The notes: a model not told the origin generated them from the letters alone. Counted from the first letter of the stretch, positions 44,185 through 53,246 are shown. The stretch is DNA of 64,000 nt from DATKJS01 sp050015275 (GCA_050015275.1 JBEKBS010000006.1:62001-126000), one strand, 5' to 3'. Numbers and translations: made by a program.

Positions 44185-44596
44185 GCCGACCTCCTTTTTT
44201 TCTTTCGCCTCTCGCTGCCCTACTCCCAGCCGTTATTGGACGGCACGATGGGCTCGGGAAGGACCATCCCCGTTTTGGTGCAATTATCATGCCAAGTTCT
44301 TTACGCCTTCTCAGCAGGTTGAGAATCGCCCTTTTTAGACCAAGGGCAGCCCGGTAGAACGAGTTGAGCTGGCTTCTTTCTAAGTAATTGTCCTATAAAA
44401 CAGCCCATTTCCTATAAAAGAGCATTTCTCCTGCTACGCTATCCCGAAATGATTGTTTGGACCGGGCCTTCCTTTTCCCCCCCATGTGCCGTGGCTATCA
44501 TGACTTTGAAAGCAACAGGCAATCATGAAAACGGAGAGGAAAATAAAAAAATGAATTGGCACAAAGTTTGCATAAACTACTTAATTAGAGGATGCC
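44185..44596. other. Intergenic region without supported gene
   Basis: About 410 bases between the divergent DUF5670 and 164-aa genes, more AT-rich than average. No promoter or conserved frame stands out. Confidence 0.3.
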
Positions 44597-45091
44597 GTGA
44601 AGGAACAAGAAAGGCACCGTTTCTGCGGGTTAAAATGGAAATCGGCGCTTATGGCCTTAGTCTGTTTCGCGGCCTTCATCAGTGGCGGATCCCACGCGTA
44701 CGCGCGCCCATTGTCCGAGAACAACGATCCTCCGCAACCGAGCTCGCATCAACCCCCGCACTCAAGAACGGGCCAGGAAGGGAAACCAGACAAATTAGGC
44801 ATGAATTCTTTCTTTCATCCCTATTCCGGAGGCGCTTATTTCAATCCCGCTCGTGGGCACAGGGGACAAGTGACCTCGACCGATTACGTTGACTGGCTTC
44901 ATAAGTATATCGGACCGGCTGGAAACAAAATGATCGGCTTATTCAAACCCAGAATTGCTCTCAATTTTTTCAGCACTCTCAGCCTTGGATTTGGATATTT
45001 ATATCACTACAAGGACGACGACCGTCGAGCTTTTCCGAATGTTCACAAAAGAAACAGCGAGCGGAGACTCTATCTGATGATGTATTTTTAA
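44597..45091 (+). CDS. Exported protein of unknown function, possible outer-membrane strand at C-terminus
   Basis: A 164-residue protein with a signal-like segment at about 16-36 (ALMALVCFAAFISGGSHAYA), a proline- and serine-rich low-complexity stretch (40-65), then GMNSFFHPYSGGAYFNPARG and a C-terminal IALNFFSTLSLGFGYLYHYK ... RRLYLMMYF. Alternating hydrophobic residues and a terminal Phe resemble the last strands of an outer-membrane beta-barrel, but the protein is short. Not assigned to a family. GAGGATGCCGTGAAGG gives only a weak site at the start. Confidence 0.45.
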   Translation: MKEQERHRFCGLKWKSALMALVCFAAFISGGSHAYARPLSENNDPPQPSSHQPPHSRTGQEGKPDKLGMNSFFHPYSGGAYFNPARGHRGQVTSTDYVDWLHKYIGPAGNKMIGLFKPRIALNFFSTLSLGFGYLYHYKDDDRRAFPNVHKRNSERRLYLMMYF

Positions 45092-45295
45092 ATTCACGCC
45101 TTTGTTCAGATGAAAAAACAGGAAATACTATTGGCAAGGGAGGCCCGGTTCGGCGGCTCACAACTGATCCGGGTTATGAAGGTGAAGCCAGCTGATCTCG
45201 TGACGGGGAATGGATTTATTTCGAGTCGGGTCGTATAGGACTCCATTGTTAAGAGAAAGTGAAGAAAGCAAAATCCTATTTATTGGAGGCTGGTT

Positions 45296-45847
45296 ATGAG
45301 CACAACAGTAATCGTCGTCATCATCGCTTTCGTCGTGATTGTGGTGGCGGGCATCGCGACGTTGCTCTTCCGTCGGAAGCGCCGGACCGAAAGACTGCGC
45401 GGCAAATTCGGTGGCACTGAATATGCCCGCGCCGTGAAGGAAGGCGGTAGCCGGCGGCATGCGGAAGCCGGGCTCGAAAAGCGCACGGAACGAGTCGAAA
45501 GCTTCCACGTCCGGCCGCTCGCGCCCGGCGACCGTGCGCGCTTCGTAGACTCCTGGCGCAGGATCCAGGCGCGGTTTGTGGACGGCCCCGCCGCTGCGGT
45601 AGGGGAAGCCGACCAACTGCTGGGCGATGTGATGTCCACGCGCGGCTATCCGGTAAGTGACTTTGAACAGCGTGCGGCTGATATCTCAGTGGACCATCCA
45701 CTGGTTATGGAGAATTATCGAAAAGCCCACGAAATCGCGCTTCGCCAAACGAAAGGGCAGGCCAGCACAGAAGACTTGCGCCAGGCGATGATCCATTACC
45801 GGACCCTTTTTGAGGAGCTGGTCAGCGAGCCGAAAGATCCCACATGA
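45296..45847 (+). CDS. Conserved single-span membrane protein with charged cytoplasmic domain
   Basis: A 183-residue protein: one membrane helix at residues 4-26 (TVIVVIIAFVVIVVAGIATL), a basic RRKRRTERL stretch, then a helical domain with conserved-looking blocks KFGGTEYARAVKEGG, RRHAEAGLEKRTERVE, VRPLAPGDRARFVDSW, VDGPAAAVGEADQLLGDVM, RGYPVSDFEQRAADISVDHP and EDLRQAMIHYRTLFEELV. I recognise it as a widespread hypothetical family often found near stress genes, but know no function. TTGGAGG lies seven bases before the ATG. Confidence 0.7.
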   Translation: MSTTVIVVIIAFVVIVVAGIATLLFRRKRRTERLRGKFGGTEYARAVKEGGSRRHAEAGLEKRTERVESFHVRPLAPGDRARFVDSWRRIQARFVDGPAAAVGEADQLLGDVMSTRGYPVSDFEQRAADISVDHPLVMENYRKAHEIALRQTKGQASTEDLRQAMIHYRTLFEELVSEPKDPT

Positions 45848-46167
45848 AGGTTGGGCCATGAAGTCGGCTTGTAAGGAAGATGAACGCACGTTGGAGCGTT
45901 GAGAGCGCCGCTGAAGTCCGCCTATCCGAGGCTGGGGACGAGGAGCCGTAAGGTCTTCCTATCGAGCCACCATCAGCATGGGATTTGCGCCCTCGGGCCA
46001 GATAAGACTCCCTTGGGCCGCAGGAAACCGGATTCGACCACAGGAAACTGACCTGCCTGTCTTAAATCGGTCCAAGATCCGGGGAGCAGATCACGTCCCG
46101 AAGCCTTGAAAATGATCAGGGGAATGCTTAACATTAAGAATTCGACATGATCATAAGAGGTTGAATA
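45848..46167. other. Intergenic region without supported gene
   Basis: 320 bases between two same-strand genes. AAGAGG (46155-46160) serves the GTG of the next gene. No repeat or promoter is clear. Confidence 0.3.
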
Positions 46168-47190
46168 GTGCGTTACATCCCCTTAGGCAAGACAGGATTG
46201 ACCGTTTCCGAGGTGGGCTTTGGGGCCATTCCTATCATCCGTCTTGATGAAGACGCGGCTGTGGATGTCCTACGCAGGGCTTATGAGTCGGGGATAACCC
46301 TGTACGACACGGCCAATGCCTACCGTGACAGTGAAAAGAAGATCGGGCGTGCCTTGGGGGACGTGCGGAACAAGGTCATCCTTGCCACCAAGACGACTCG
46401 CAGAGACGCCCCGGGTGCTGTCGAACACCTGGAGAACTCTCTCCGCATGATGAAGACGGATCATATAGACATCTACCAGCTGCATCAGATCGCCCAGGAA
46501 AAAGACTGGGATATCGTGACCGGGCCGGGTGGTGTGATGGAGGCCATCGTCAAGGCAAAGGAACAGGGCAAGATCGGATACATCGGGGTCACTTCCCACA
46601 ACCTCGCCATGGCGATCAAGCTCGTTAAGACGGGCCTGTTCAGCACGGTGCAGTTTCCCTTCAACTTCATCGAGGATGCGGCAAAAGACGAGCTCCACAT
46701 TGCGGCCCGCGAACGCGGCATGGGGATCCTTGCCATGAAGCCATTTGCCGGGGGCATGATCGACAATGCCCGGGTCGCTTTCAAGTTCCTACGGGAGCAC
46801 TCCGATGTGATAGCCATTCCCGGTTTTGATTCCCCGGAAAAGGTGGATGAAGTTGTCTCATTTTATCAGCGGCCGAACACGGTGACAGAAAAAGATCTCA
46901 AACTGATGAAAAAATATCGCTTGGAGCTGGGCAAACAGTTCTGCCGGAGATGTGAGTACTGCCAGCCCTGTCCTCAAGGGGTCATGATCACCGCGGCCAT
47001 GGGCTACAAGGTGTTGGCAGCCAGGATGTCGCCCAAGGTCTCGGTCGAATTTTCCAAGATCCCCATGGAAAGCGTTTCATTGTGCACGGAATGCAGGGAA
47101 TGTGTTAACCGCTGCCCCTATGAGCTGCCCATTCCGGATATCCTCAAAGTCCATTACGACCTCTACGAACGGCACAAGGCGGAATACTAA
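46168..47190 (+). CDS. Aldo/keto reductase with C-terminal ferredoxin-like domain
   Basis: A 340-residue protein; GTG start at 46168 with AAGAGG upstream. The N-terminal 260 residues are an AKR barrel: YIPLGKTGLTVSEVGFGAIP, TLYDTANAYRDSE (Asp, Tyr), VILATKTTRRD (Lys), DIYQLHQIAQ (His). The C-terminal part carries cluster motifs: CRRCEYCQPCPQGV and CTECRECVNRCPYELP, ligands for one or two [4Fe-4S] clusters. This fusion is common in anaerobes and suggests electrons from ferredoxin rather than NADPH. It is followed 150 bases later by an FMN reductase-like protein. Confidence 0.88.
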   Translation: MRYIPLGKTGLTVSEVGFGAIPIIRLDEDAAVDVLRRAYESGITLYDTANAYRDSEKKIGRALGDVRNKVILATKTTRRDAPGAVEHLENSLRMMKTDHIDIYQLHQIAQEKDWDIVTGPGGVMEAIVKAKEQGKIGYIGVTSHNLAMAIKLVKTGLFSTVQFPFNFIEDAAKDELHIAARERGMGILAMKPFAGGMIDNARVAFKFLREHSDVIAIPGFDSPEKVDEVVSFYQRPNTVTEKDLKLMKKYRLELGKQFCRRCEYCQPCPQGVMITAAMGYKVLAARMSPKVSVEFSKIPMESVSLCTECRECVNRCPYELPIPDILKVHYDLYERHKAEY

Positions 47191-47341
47191 GGCAAGTCAC
47201 ATTGAGCAATGGCAGCGCGCCTTGGATTCCGGCAAGTGATAATCATTCAATTGATTGATTGTTCTCGCCGATAGCAGGTTCGGTGATGATGACTCTGGCA
47301 ATGGAAAGGGCTATTTATCAGGTTCATGGGAGGGATCGAAG

Positions 47342-47995
47342 ATGAAAATCATTGCATTCAACGGAAGCCCAAGAAAGAACTGGAACACGGCGACACTTCT
47401 TGAAAAAGCCTTGGAAGGAGCCTCGTCGCAGGGGGCTGAAACCGATCTCATCCATCTGTATGATCTGGACTACAAGGGGTGCCTCAGCTGTTTTGCCTGC
47501 AAGACGAAAAACGGGAAAAGCTACGGCAGGTGCGCCGTCAAGGATGACCTGACACGCATCCTGAAGAGGGTCCTGGATGCCAAGTCCCTCATCTTCGGGT
47601 CACCGATCTATTTTGGAGCCGTTACAGGACGGATGAGATCATTCATGGAACGCCTGCTTTTCCCCTTCTCCCCCTATGTCGACCCGCCAGGGACGCTTTT
47701 TCCGAGAAAGATCTCGACCGGCTTCATCTACACTTTGGGCGCGACCGAGGAGATGGCGAAAGAACGGGGATTCGATCACGATATCAGATTGAACGAGACA
47801 ATCCTGGAAAGAATATTTGGCGCCTCCGAGTCATTATGCAGTTACGACACCTACCAGTTCGAGGACTATTCAAAGGTGTTCGCTCCCCGATTCGACCCTG
47901 AGAAAAAGGCCCAGAGAAGGAGGGACGTATTTCCTCGGGATTGTGAAAAAGCCTTCGCTATGGGGGCTCGATTGGCCGGGAAGGACGGGCGATAG
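47342..47995 (+). CDS. Flavodoxin-fold iron-sulfur flavoprotein / NADPH-dependent FMN reductase
   Basis: A 217-residue flavoprotein. IIAFNGSPRKNWNTATLLEK is the FMN phosphate-binding loop. YKGCLSCFACKTKNGKSYGRC holds closely spaced cysteines as in Isf-type flavoproteins. DAKSLIFGSPIYFGAVTGRM is the second FMN loop. Start at 47342; the in-frame ATG or GTG near 47255 has no homology. Likely an electron-transfer partner in the cytoplasm, perhaps for the preceding Fe-S aldo/keto reductase. Confidence 0.85.
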   Translation: MKIIAFNGSPRKNWNTATLLEKALEGASSQGAETDLIHLYDLDYKGCLSCFACKTKNGKSYGRCAVKDDLTRILKRVLDAKSLIFGSPIYFGAVTGRMRSFMERLLFPFSPYVDPPGTLFPRKISTGFIYTLGATEEMAKERGFDHDIRLNETILERIFGASESLCSYDTYQFEDYSKVFAPRFDPEKKAQRRRDVFPRDCEKAFAMGARLAGKDGR

Positions 47996-48095
47996 GTCTT
48001 TTTCTCTCTTGCAATTTGTTTATTAAGATAGCCGACATGATATATTGACCTGCCCCGCCCAATGTACCGCCTCTGAGGTGAGATCTTCAAGCAAT

Positions 48096-48178
48096 TACGC
48101 CTATCGCGTCGCCGCCAAGCACCCCGCGACGCTCGACCGCCGCTTCGTCCACCCCCAGGCCCGAGCAGAAAGAGGACT
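48096..48178 (+). repeat. Dispersed repeat family 2, copy 1 (coding relic)
   Basis: This stretch aligns with 59707-59790 with about 80 percent identity by eye, and the differences mostly respect codons. Read in frame it gives RVAAKHPATLDRRFVHPQAR; the other copy gives RVTAKYPVTLDRHFIHPRPE and then a stop. Both look like the C-terminus of the same unknown protein family. Confidence 0.5.
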
Positions 48179-48374
48179 AAGCCGGACGGCGCTTCTTGAA
48201 GCGGCTCTCGATGTTGTCGACGATGACATAGAACACCGGGACGATGACGAGCGTCAGGACCGTCGACGAGACGAGGCCGCCGATGATGGTGAAGCCGATC
48301 TCCGCGCGGAAGTTCGAGCTCGCGCCGATCCCGAAGGCAACCGGGATCATGCCGATGGGACGGGGGCTTGACAA
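48177..48374 (-). pseudogene. C-terminal fragment of RND (AcrB/HAE1) efflux pump
   Basis: A 65-codon minus-strand frame: RPIGMIPVAFGIGASSNFRA, EIGFTIIGGLVSSTVLTLV and VVPVFYVIVDNIESRFKKR follow the last two membrane helices of AcrB-type RND transporters (GxlPvAlGiGaSsefRaPmgiavIGGL). Everything upstream of these helices is missing, so it is a relic. It is not derived from the intact RND gene at 50142, whose end differs (GVVPMILSGSSLWGPLG). Confidence 0.75.
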
Positions 48375-48396
48375 GCGGACCGTTGCTGTCTATATT
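48368..48396 (+). promoter_or_regulatory. Promoter of TetR-RND operon
   Basis: TTGACA (48368-48373), 17 bases, TATATT (48391-48396). Confidence 0.75.
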
Positions 48397-48397
48397 A

Positions 48398-48418
48398 GAC
48401 CAAAATACGTTTTTGGTC
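48398..48418. promoter_or_regulatory. Palindromic operator, likely for the adjacent TetR regulator
   Basis: GACCAAAA (48398-48405), TACGT, TTTTGGTC (48411-48418): a perfect 8-bp inverted repeat covering the expected transcription start. A further GGTCTA half lies at 48423-48428. Position suggests autorepression. Confidence 0.65.
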
Positions 48419-48431
48419 GAATGGTCTATTG

Positions 48432-49004
48432 ATGAAGAAAGATGAAATCGTTCGCGGGGAGATCCTCCGGGCAGCCGAGATCCTGTTCCAGAAATGGGGC
48501 ATCCGCAAAACGACCATGGAGGACATCGCCCGGGAGGCCGGGAAGGCCAAGACCTCGCTCTATTATTATTTCCCGAGCAAGGAGGCCGTGATGGAGGCCG
48601 TGGCCATGCATCAGGCCGACCGAATCACCCGCATCGTCCAGGAAGAAATAGGCCAGAAGGAGACGGCCAAGGCCAAGCTCTTGACCTACGTCTACACCTC
48701 CTTCCGGGAAACGCGCCGGGCCATCACGCTGTACGAGATCGCCAAGGGCGAGATCAAGGCCAACGACCGCGTCCTCCGCAAAGTCATGGACGAGTACTAT
48801 GCGCTGGAGGAGCGGATCGTCGAAGGGATCCTCCGGTTCGGGAGCGAGCGGAAGGAGTTCCGGAGCCTCCGGGCCCGCGACATCAAGGCCACCGTCCGGG
48901 CCATCGTCACGATCATGAGGAGCCTGACCATGGATCTCTTCATCGAGAACGAGGACAAGAAGCTCATCGACCTGATCATCGAGCTTCTGTCTGAAGGCCT
49001 TTGA
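48432..49004 (+). CDS. TetR-family transcriptional regulator
   Basis: A 190-residue regulator. The N-terminal helix-turn-helix is IVRGEILRAAEILFQKWGIR, KTTMEDIAREAGKAKTSLYY and YFPSKEAVMEAV, the TetR_N signature. The remaining helices form a ligand-binding domain. The ATG at 48432 is preferred over a TTG three bases upstream. It precedes an RND efflux operon on the same strand and a palindrome overlaps its promoter, so it probably represses itself and the pump until a substrate binds. Confidence 0.92.
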   Translation: MKKDEIVRGEILRAAEILFQKWGIRKTTMEDIAREAGKAKTSLYYYFPSKEAVMEAVAMHQADRITRIVQEEIGQKETAKAKLLTYVYTSFRETRRAITLYEIAKGEIKANDRVLRKVMDEYYALEERIVEGILRFGSERKEFRSLRARDIKATVRAIVTIMRSLTMDLFIENEDKKLIDLIIELLSEGL

Positions 49005-49071
49005 TCCCTTCGTGATCATCAGTCTTGCTCGAACGTCCATTTCGGCTCGTGACTTAAGAGAGGAGAGCAAA

Positions 49072-50118
49072 ATGACCCTGAAATCAAGGTACATCTTCGG
49101 CATCGTCCTCGCGCTTTCGGTCCTCTTCCCCGCCTGCCGGGCTCACCGGGAGACGCGAACGGCCGCCGACCCCGTCAGGGTCGTCGTCCAGAAGGTCGCC
49201 CCGGCCGAAACAGGACGGGAATTCACCTACAGCGGAACGATCTCGGAATCGGAGTCCATCCCTCAGAGCTTCTCCGTGACGGGGACCGTGACCCGGGTCC
49301 ACGTGAACGAGGGCGACGCCGTCGTCAAGGGCCAGCTCCTGGCCGAGTTGGACGACACGAGCTACCGGGATACTTATGAGATGACCCGGGCGGGCGAGAA
49401 GCAGGCCGAGGACGCCTTCAACCGCCTGTCCCGCATGTACAAGAACGGCAACCTGCCCGAAGTGAAGTACATCGAGGTCGAGACCGGGCTCGCGCGGGCC
49501 CGGTCGGCAGCGGCCATCGCCCGCAAGAGCCTCGCCGACTGCCGCCTCTGCGCCAGCGCCTCCGGCTATGTCGGCAAGCGCTCCGTCGACCCGGGCGTGG
49601 TGGCCCTGCCCAACCTGTCCTCGATCACTATCGTCAGGATCGACCGCGTCTTCGCCCGCGTCCCCGTCCCCGAGAACGACATCGTTCTCGTCCGAAAGGG
49701 CCAGAACGCCTCGGTCAGGGTCGGGGCCCTGGGCGCGCGGGAATTCGAGGGGACGGTCGAGGACGTCGGGGTCGTGGCCGACCCCCTGGCCCACGCCTAT
49801 AAGGTCTGGATCGCCGTCCCCAACCCCGACCGGGCCATCAAGCCGGGCATGGTCTGTACGGCCGTCATCAAGGGGCTAGAGCGAAGCTCCGGCCTGGTCA
49901 TCCCCAACGAGGCCGTGCTCGTCGACGAGAACGGCCGCAATTATGTCTATTGCCTGGACCCCGCCGGGACCAGGGCCTCCGTGCGCTACGTCAAACTCGG
50001 GGAACTGCTCCAGAACGGGGTCCGGGTCGCCGAGGGCCTGCGCGAGGGCGAGGTCCTCGTCGTCTCCGGACAGCAGAAGCTCGTCGACGGGTCGGCCGTC
50101 CAGGTCGCCGAAAGATAG
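49072..50118 (+). CDS. RND efflux periplasmic adaptor (AcrA/MexA family)
   Basis: A 348-residue lipoprotein adaptor: lipobox LALSVLFPACRA (Cys about 22), first lipoyl half GTVTRVHVNEGDAVVKGQLL, short helical hairpin (105-160), second lipoyl half ASGYVGKRSVDPGVVAL, beta-barrel (RVPVPENDIVLVRKGQNASV) and membrane-proximal domain ending VVSGQQKLVDGSAVQV. AGAGGAGAG precedes the ATG. The hairpin is short, as in simple heavy-metal or multidrug adaptors. Confidence 0.9.
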   Translation: MTLKSRYIFGIVLALSVLFPACRAHRETRTAADPVRVVVQKVAPAETGREFTYSGTISESESIPQSFSVTGTVTRVHVNEGDAVVKGQLLAELDDTSYRDTYEMTRAGEKQAEDAFNRLSRMYKNGNLPEVKYIEVETGLARARSAAAIARKSLADCRLCASASGYVGKRSVDPGVVALPNLSSITIVRIDRVFARVPVPENDIVLVRKGQNASVRVGALGAREFEGTVEDVGVVADPLAHAYKVWIAVPNPDRAIKPGMVCTAVIKGLERSSGLVIPNEAVLVDENGRNYVYCLDPAGTRASVRYVKLGELLQNGVRVAEGLREGEVLVVSGQQKLVDGSAVQVAER

Positions 50119-50141
50119 GCCGGGACCGGGAGACAGCCGCC

Positions 50142-53100
50142 ATGGAAAAAAGACGCTCGCTGATCGAGGTCCTTCTTCGCTACCGCCAGCCCATCATCAT
50201 CCTCACGGCCGTCCTCGTCCTGACGGGCCTCACCGCCCTGGTCAGAATGCCCCGGGACGAATTCCCCACCTTCAAGATCCGGCAGGGGGTCATCATCGGG
50301 GTCTATCCGGGGGCGTCCTCCAAGCAGGTCGAGGCCGAGGTCACCGACAAGGTCGAGCAGTACCTGTTCCAGTACAAGTCCGTCAAGCGCGCCAAGACCT
50401 ATTCCGTTTCCAGCGAGGACATGATGGTCATCTACGTCGAGGTCTCGGACAGCGAGAAAGACCCCGACGGCTTCTGGCTGAAGCTCCGCCACGGCCTGAA
50501 CGAGCTGAAGGCGCAGCTTCCCGCCGGCCTGACCTCGCTCGCCGCGGACAACGACTTCGGCAACACGTCGGCCCTGCTCCTGTCCGTCCGTTCCGACGGC
50601 AAGACCTACCGGGAGCTTGAGGATCACGTCAAGCAGCTGGAGAACAGCGTGCGGCGCATCCCCTCGGTCTCCAGGGTCAAGCGCTTCGGCGTCCAGAGCC
50701 AGCAGATCAGCGTCTACCTCGACAACGCCAAGCTGGCCCGCTACGCCATCCGGCCGCTGACCCTGGCCGCGGCCATCATCCCCCAGAGCACGTCCGGCTA
50801 CGCCGGAGAGCTCGACGACGGCCGGCTCATCCGCCCTCTGTCCGTCCCGGCCAGCTACAAGACCGAGAACGACCTGGCCGAACAGATCGTCTACGCGGAG
50901 CCGGGCGGGACCGTCGTCCGACTCAAGGACGTGGCCCGGATCGTCCGGGAATACGAGGAGCCCCGCTCCTACGTCCGCGTCAACGGCAAGAAATGCCTGG
51001 TCGTCTCTCTGGAGATGCAGGACGGGAGGAACATCGTCGACTTCGGCCGGGACGTCGGCCGGGCCATTGACGATTTCAAGAAGACTCTCCCGCCTGACGT
51101 CAAGATCGAGACCATCTCCAGCATCCCGGACGCCGTGGCCAAGTCCATCGACGATTTCATGAGGGAGTTCGCCATCGCCGTCCTCGCGGTCATCGCCGTG
51201 ACCCTTGTCCTCCTGCCGGTCCGGGTGGCCCTGGCCGCGGCGGCGACCATCCCCATCACCATCCTCTCGACCCTCGGCATCCTGTGGGCGTTCGGCATGG
51301 ACCTCCAGACCGTGTCCCTGGCCGCGCTGATCATCGTCCTGGGGCTGGTCGTCGACGACCCCATCGTCATCATCGACAATTACATCGAGAAGCTCGACAA
51401 CGGCTTCGATCGCCGCCAAGCGGCCTCCCGGAGCGTCAAGGAGCTCTTCCCATCGGTCTTCGCGGCCACCATCATCATCATGTGCTGCTTCATCCCGGTC
51501 CGGTTCTTCATGACCGGGATGGCCGGCGACTTCCTCCGCTCGATGCCCCCGACCGTGATCACGGCCCTGACGGCGTCGCTCCTGGCAGCCTCCCTGATCA
51601 CCCCCCTCATGTGCCATGCCTTCATCAGGCACGGCGTCCGGACCGGTCAGGCCGGACGGAGGGCCGCCTTCCTGGCAGGCCTGCAGAGGCGTTACGACCG
51701 GCTCGTCGAGGCCGTCTTCCGCCGGAAGGCCCTGGTCCTGGCGGTCGGAGCCTCGTCGTTCGTTCTCGGCCTGGCCATCCTCTCCCTCGCCCCCACTCAG
51801 CCCTTCCCCAAGGTCGAGCGGAACCAGTTCGCCGTCGAGGTCACCATGCCCGCGGGCACCTCCCTCGAACGGACAGACGCCGTCGTGAAGGACCTGGAGG
51901 CGCTGCTCATGAAGGACCCCCGGGTCAAGGTCGTGACCTCGTTCGTCGGGACGAGCTCCCCGCGCTTCCATGCCGTCTACGCGCCCCGCTTCCCGTCCAG
52001 GGACCTCGGCCAGCTGGTCGTGCTGACCGACTCCAAGGAATCCACGGTCGCCATCCTCGACGAGCACAACCGGAAATACGCCAGCCGCTACCCGGGGGCA
52101 GAGGTCAAATGGAAGCAGCTGGAGATGGCCCTGTTCGGCGAGCCGGTCGAGGTCCGCATCTCCGGCGACGATATCCCGGACCTCAAGCGGACGGCGGCCA
52201 AGGTCATGGACATCCTCCGGTCCATCCCGGGCGTCGTCAGGGCCTACACTGACTTTCGGGAGCCCCTTCAGGCGGTCACCGTGGCCGTCAAGAAGGACGA
52301 GGCCAACCGGCTGGGCTATCCGAAGGCCATCCTGAACTATTCGCTGATGACCGGGACCAAGGGACTGCCGGCGGCCGTCGTCTGGGAAGGCGATTATCCG
52401 CTCCAGGTCCGGCTGAAGGTCGAAGGCATGGCCAAGCCCGGCCCGGCCGACCTCGAGAATCTCTACGTCACCTCCCCCCTGCTCGGCTCGTCCGTGCCGC
52501 TCCGGCAGCTGGCCGAGCTCCGGCCGTCGTGGACCGAGGGCGACATCGTCCGGCGGAACGGGGTGAGGACGCTGACCGTGCTGGCCGAGCTCGACCGCGG
52601 CGTTTACTCCTCGAATGTCACCAAGAAAGCCAAGCCTCTCATTGACCGGCTGAGCCTGCCGCCGGGTGTCCGGGTCGCGTACGGTGGCGAGATGGAGGCC
52701 AGCGTCGAGTACTTCACGCCATTTTATTACGCCTTGATCGTGAGCATCACCCTGGTCTTTCTCATCCTGATGTTCGAGTTCCGGAGCCTGAAGAAATCGC
52801 TCCTGATCATGATCATCATGCCCCTGACCCTCTTCGGGGCGGCCTTCGGCATCCTCGTCAGCGGCTATCCCTTCAGCATCACGGCCTTCGTCGGGGTCAT
52901 CGCCCTTTTCGGCATCGTCGTCCGGAACGGCATCATCTACGTCCAATACGCCGACGAGCTGCGCAACGTCCTCGGCTACGGACCGGAGGAAGCGGCCATC
53001 GCCGCCGGCAAGCGCCGGATGAGGCCCATCTTCCTGACGGCCATGGCGGCCACGGTCGGGGTCGTGCCCATGATCCTGAGCGGCTCCTCCCTCTGGGGGC

Positions 53101-53246
53101 CGCTGGGCTCGGTCATCTGCTTCGGCCTGCTCTTCGCCCTGGTCCTGTCGCTCCTCATCCTGCCGGTCCTTTACTACATGCTCCACAAGAACGACCGTCG
53201 AACGCCGCCCGGAGATGAACACGCGGCGGAAGGGGAACCCGCATGA
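50142..53246 (+). CDS. RND efflux transporter (AcrB-type)
   Basis: A 1034-residue inner-membrane RND pump. The first helix is QPIIILTAVLVLTGLTALVR. Porter-domain motifs include DEFPTFKIRQGVIIGVYPGA and a central helix IVLGLVVDDPIVIIDNYIEK with the proton-relay Asp pair (VDDPI). The second half repeats the fold (LSLAPTQPFPKVERNQFAVE; VGVIALFGIVVRNGIIYVQY). The start at 50142 follows a GGGAG site. It differs from E. coli AcrB in several porter loops and is closer to the NolG/CzcA-like open group; substrate unknown. It overlaps the tolC-like gene by ATGA. Confidence 0.92.
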   Translation: MEKRRSLIEVLLRYRQPIIILTAVLVLTGLTALVRMPRDEFPTFKIRQGVIIGVYPGASSKQVEAEVTDKVEQYLFQYKSVKRAKTYSVSSEDMMVIYVEVSDSEKDPDGFWLKLRHGLNELKAQLPAGLTSLAADNDFGNTSALLLSVRSDGKTYRELEDHVKQLENSVRRIPSVSRVKRFGVQSQQISVYLDNAKLARYAIRPLTLAAAIIPQSTSGYAGELDDGRLIRPLSVPASYKTENDLAEQIVYAEPGGTVVRLKDVARIVREYEEPRSYVRVNGKKCLVVSLEMQDGRNIVDFGRDVGRAIDDFKKTLPPDVKIETISSIPDAVAKSIDDFMREFAIAVLAVIAVTLVLLPVRVALAAAATIPITILSTLGILWAFGMDLQTVSLAALIIVLGLVVDDPIVIIDNYIEKLDNGFDRRQAASRSVKELFPSVFAATIIIMCCFIPVRFFMTGMAGDFLRSMPPTVITALTASLLAASLITPLMCHAFIRHGVRTGQAGRRAAFLAGLQRRYDRLVEAVFRRKALVLAVGASSFVLGLAILSLAPTQPFPKVERNQFAVEVTMPAGTSLERTDAVVKDLEALLMKDPRVKVVTSFVGTSSPRFHAVYAPRFPSRDLGQLVVLTDSKESTVAILDEHNRKYASRYPGAEVKWKQLEMALFGEPVEVRISGDDIPDLKRTAAKVMDILRSIPGVVRAYTDFREPLQAVTVAVKKDEANRLGYPKAILNYSLMTGTKGLPAAVVWEGDYPLQVRLKVEGMAKPGPADLENLYVTSPLLGSSVPLRQLAELRPSWTEGDIVRRNGVRTLTVLAELDRGVYSSNVTKKAKPLIDRLSLPPGVRVAYGGEMEASVEYFTPFYYALIVSITLVFLILMFEFRSLKKSLLIMIIMPLTLFGAAFGILVSGYPFSITAFVGVIALFGIVVRNGIIYVQYADELRNVLGYGPEEAAIAAGKRRMRPIFLTAMAATVGVVPMILSGSSLWGPLGSVICFGLLFALVLSLLILPVLYYMLHKNDRRTPPGDEHAAEGEPA

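Noticed and set aside
45158..45701. Minus-strand frames of 119-152 codons
   Set aside because: Shadows of the 183-residue membrane protein on the plus strand.
49986..53222. A 1078-codon open frame on the minus strand opposite the RND pump
   Set aside because: It mirrors a GC-rich RND gene with clear family motifs on the plus strand; the antisense product is low-complexity Asp/Gly/Arg-rich with no recognisable domain.
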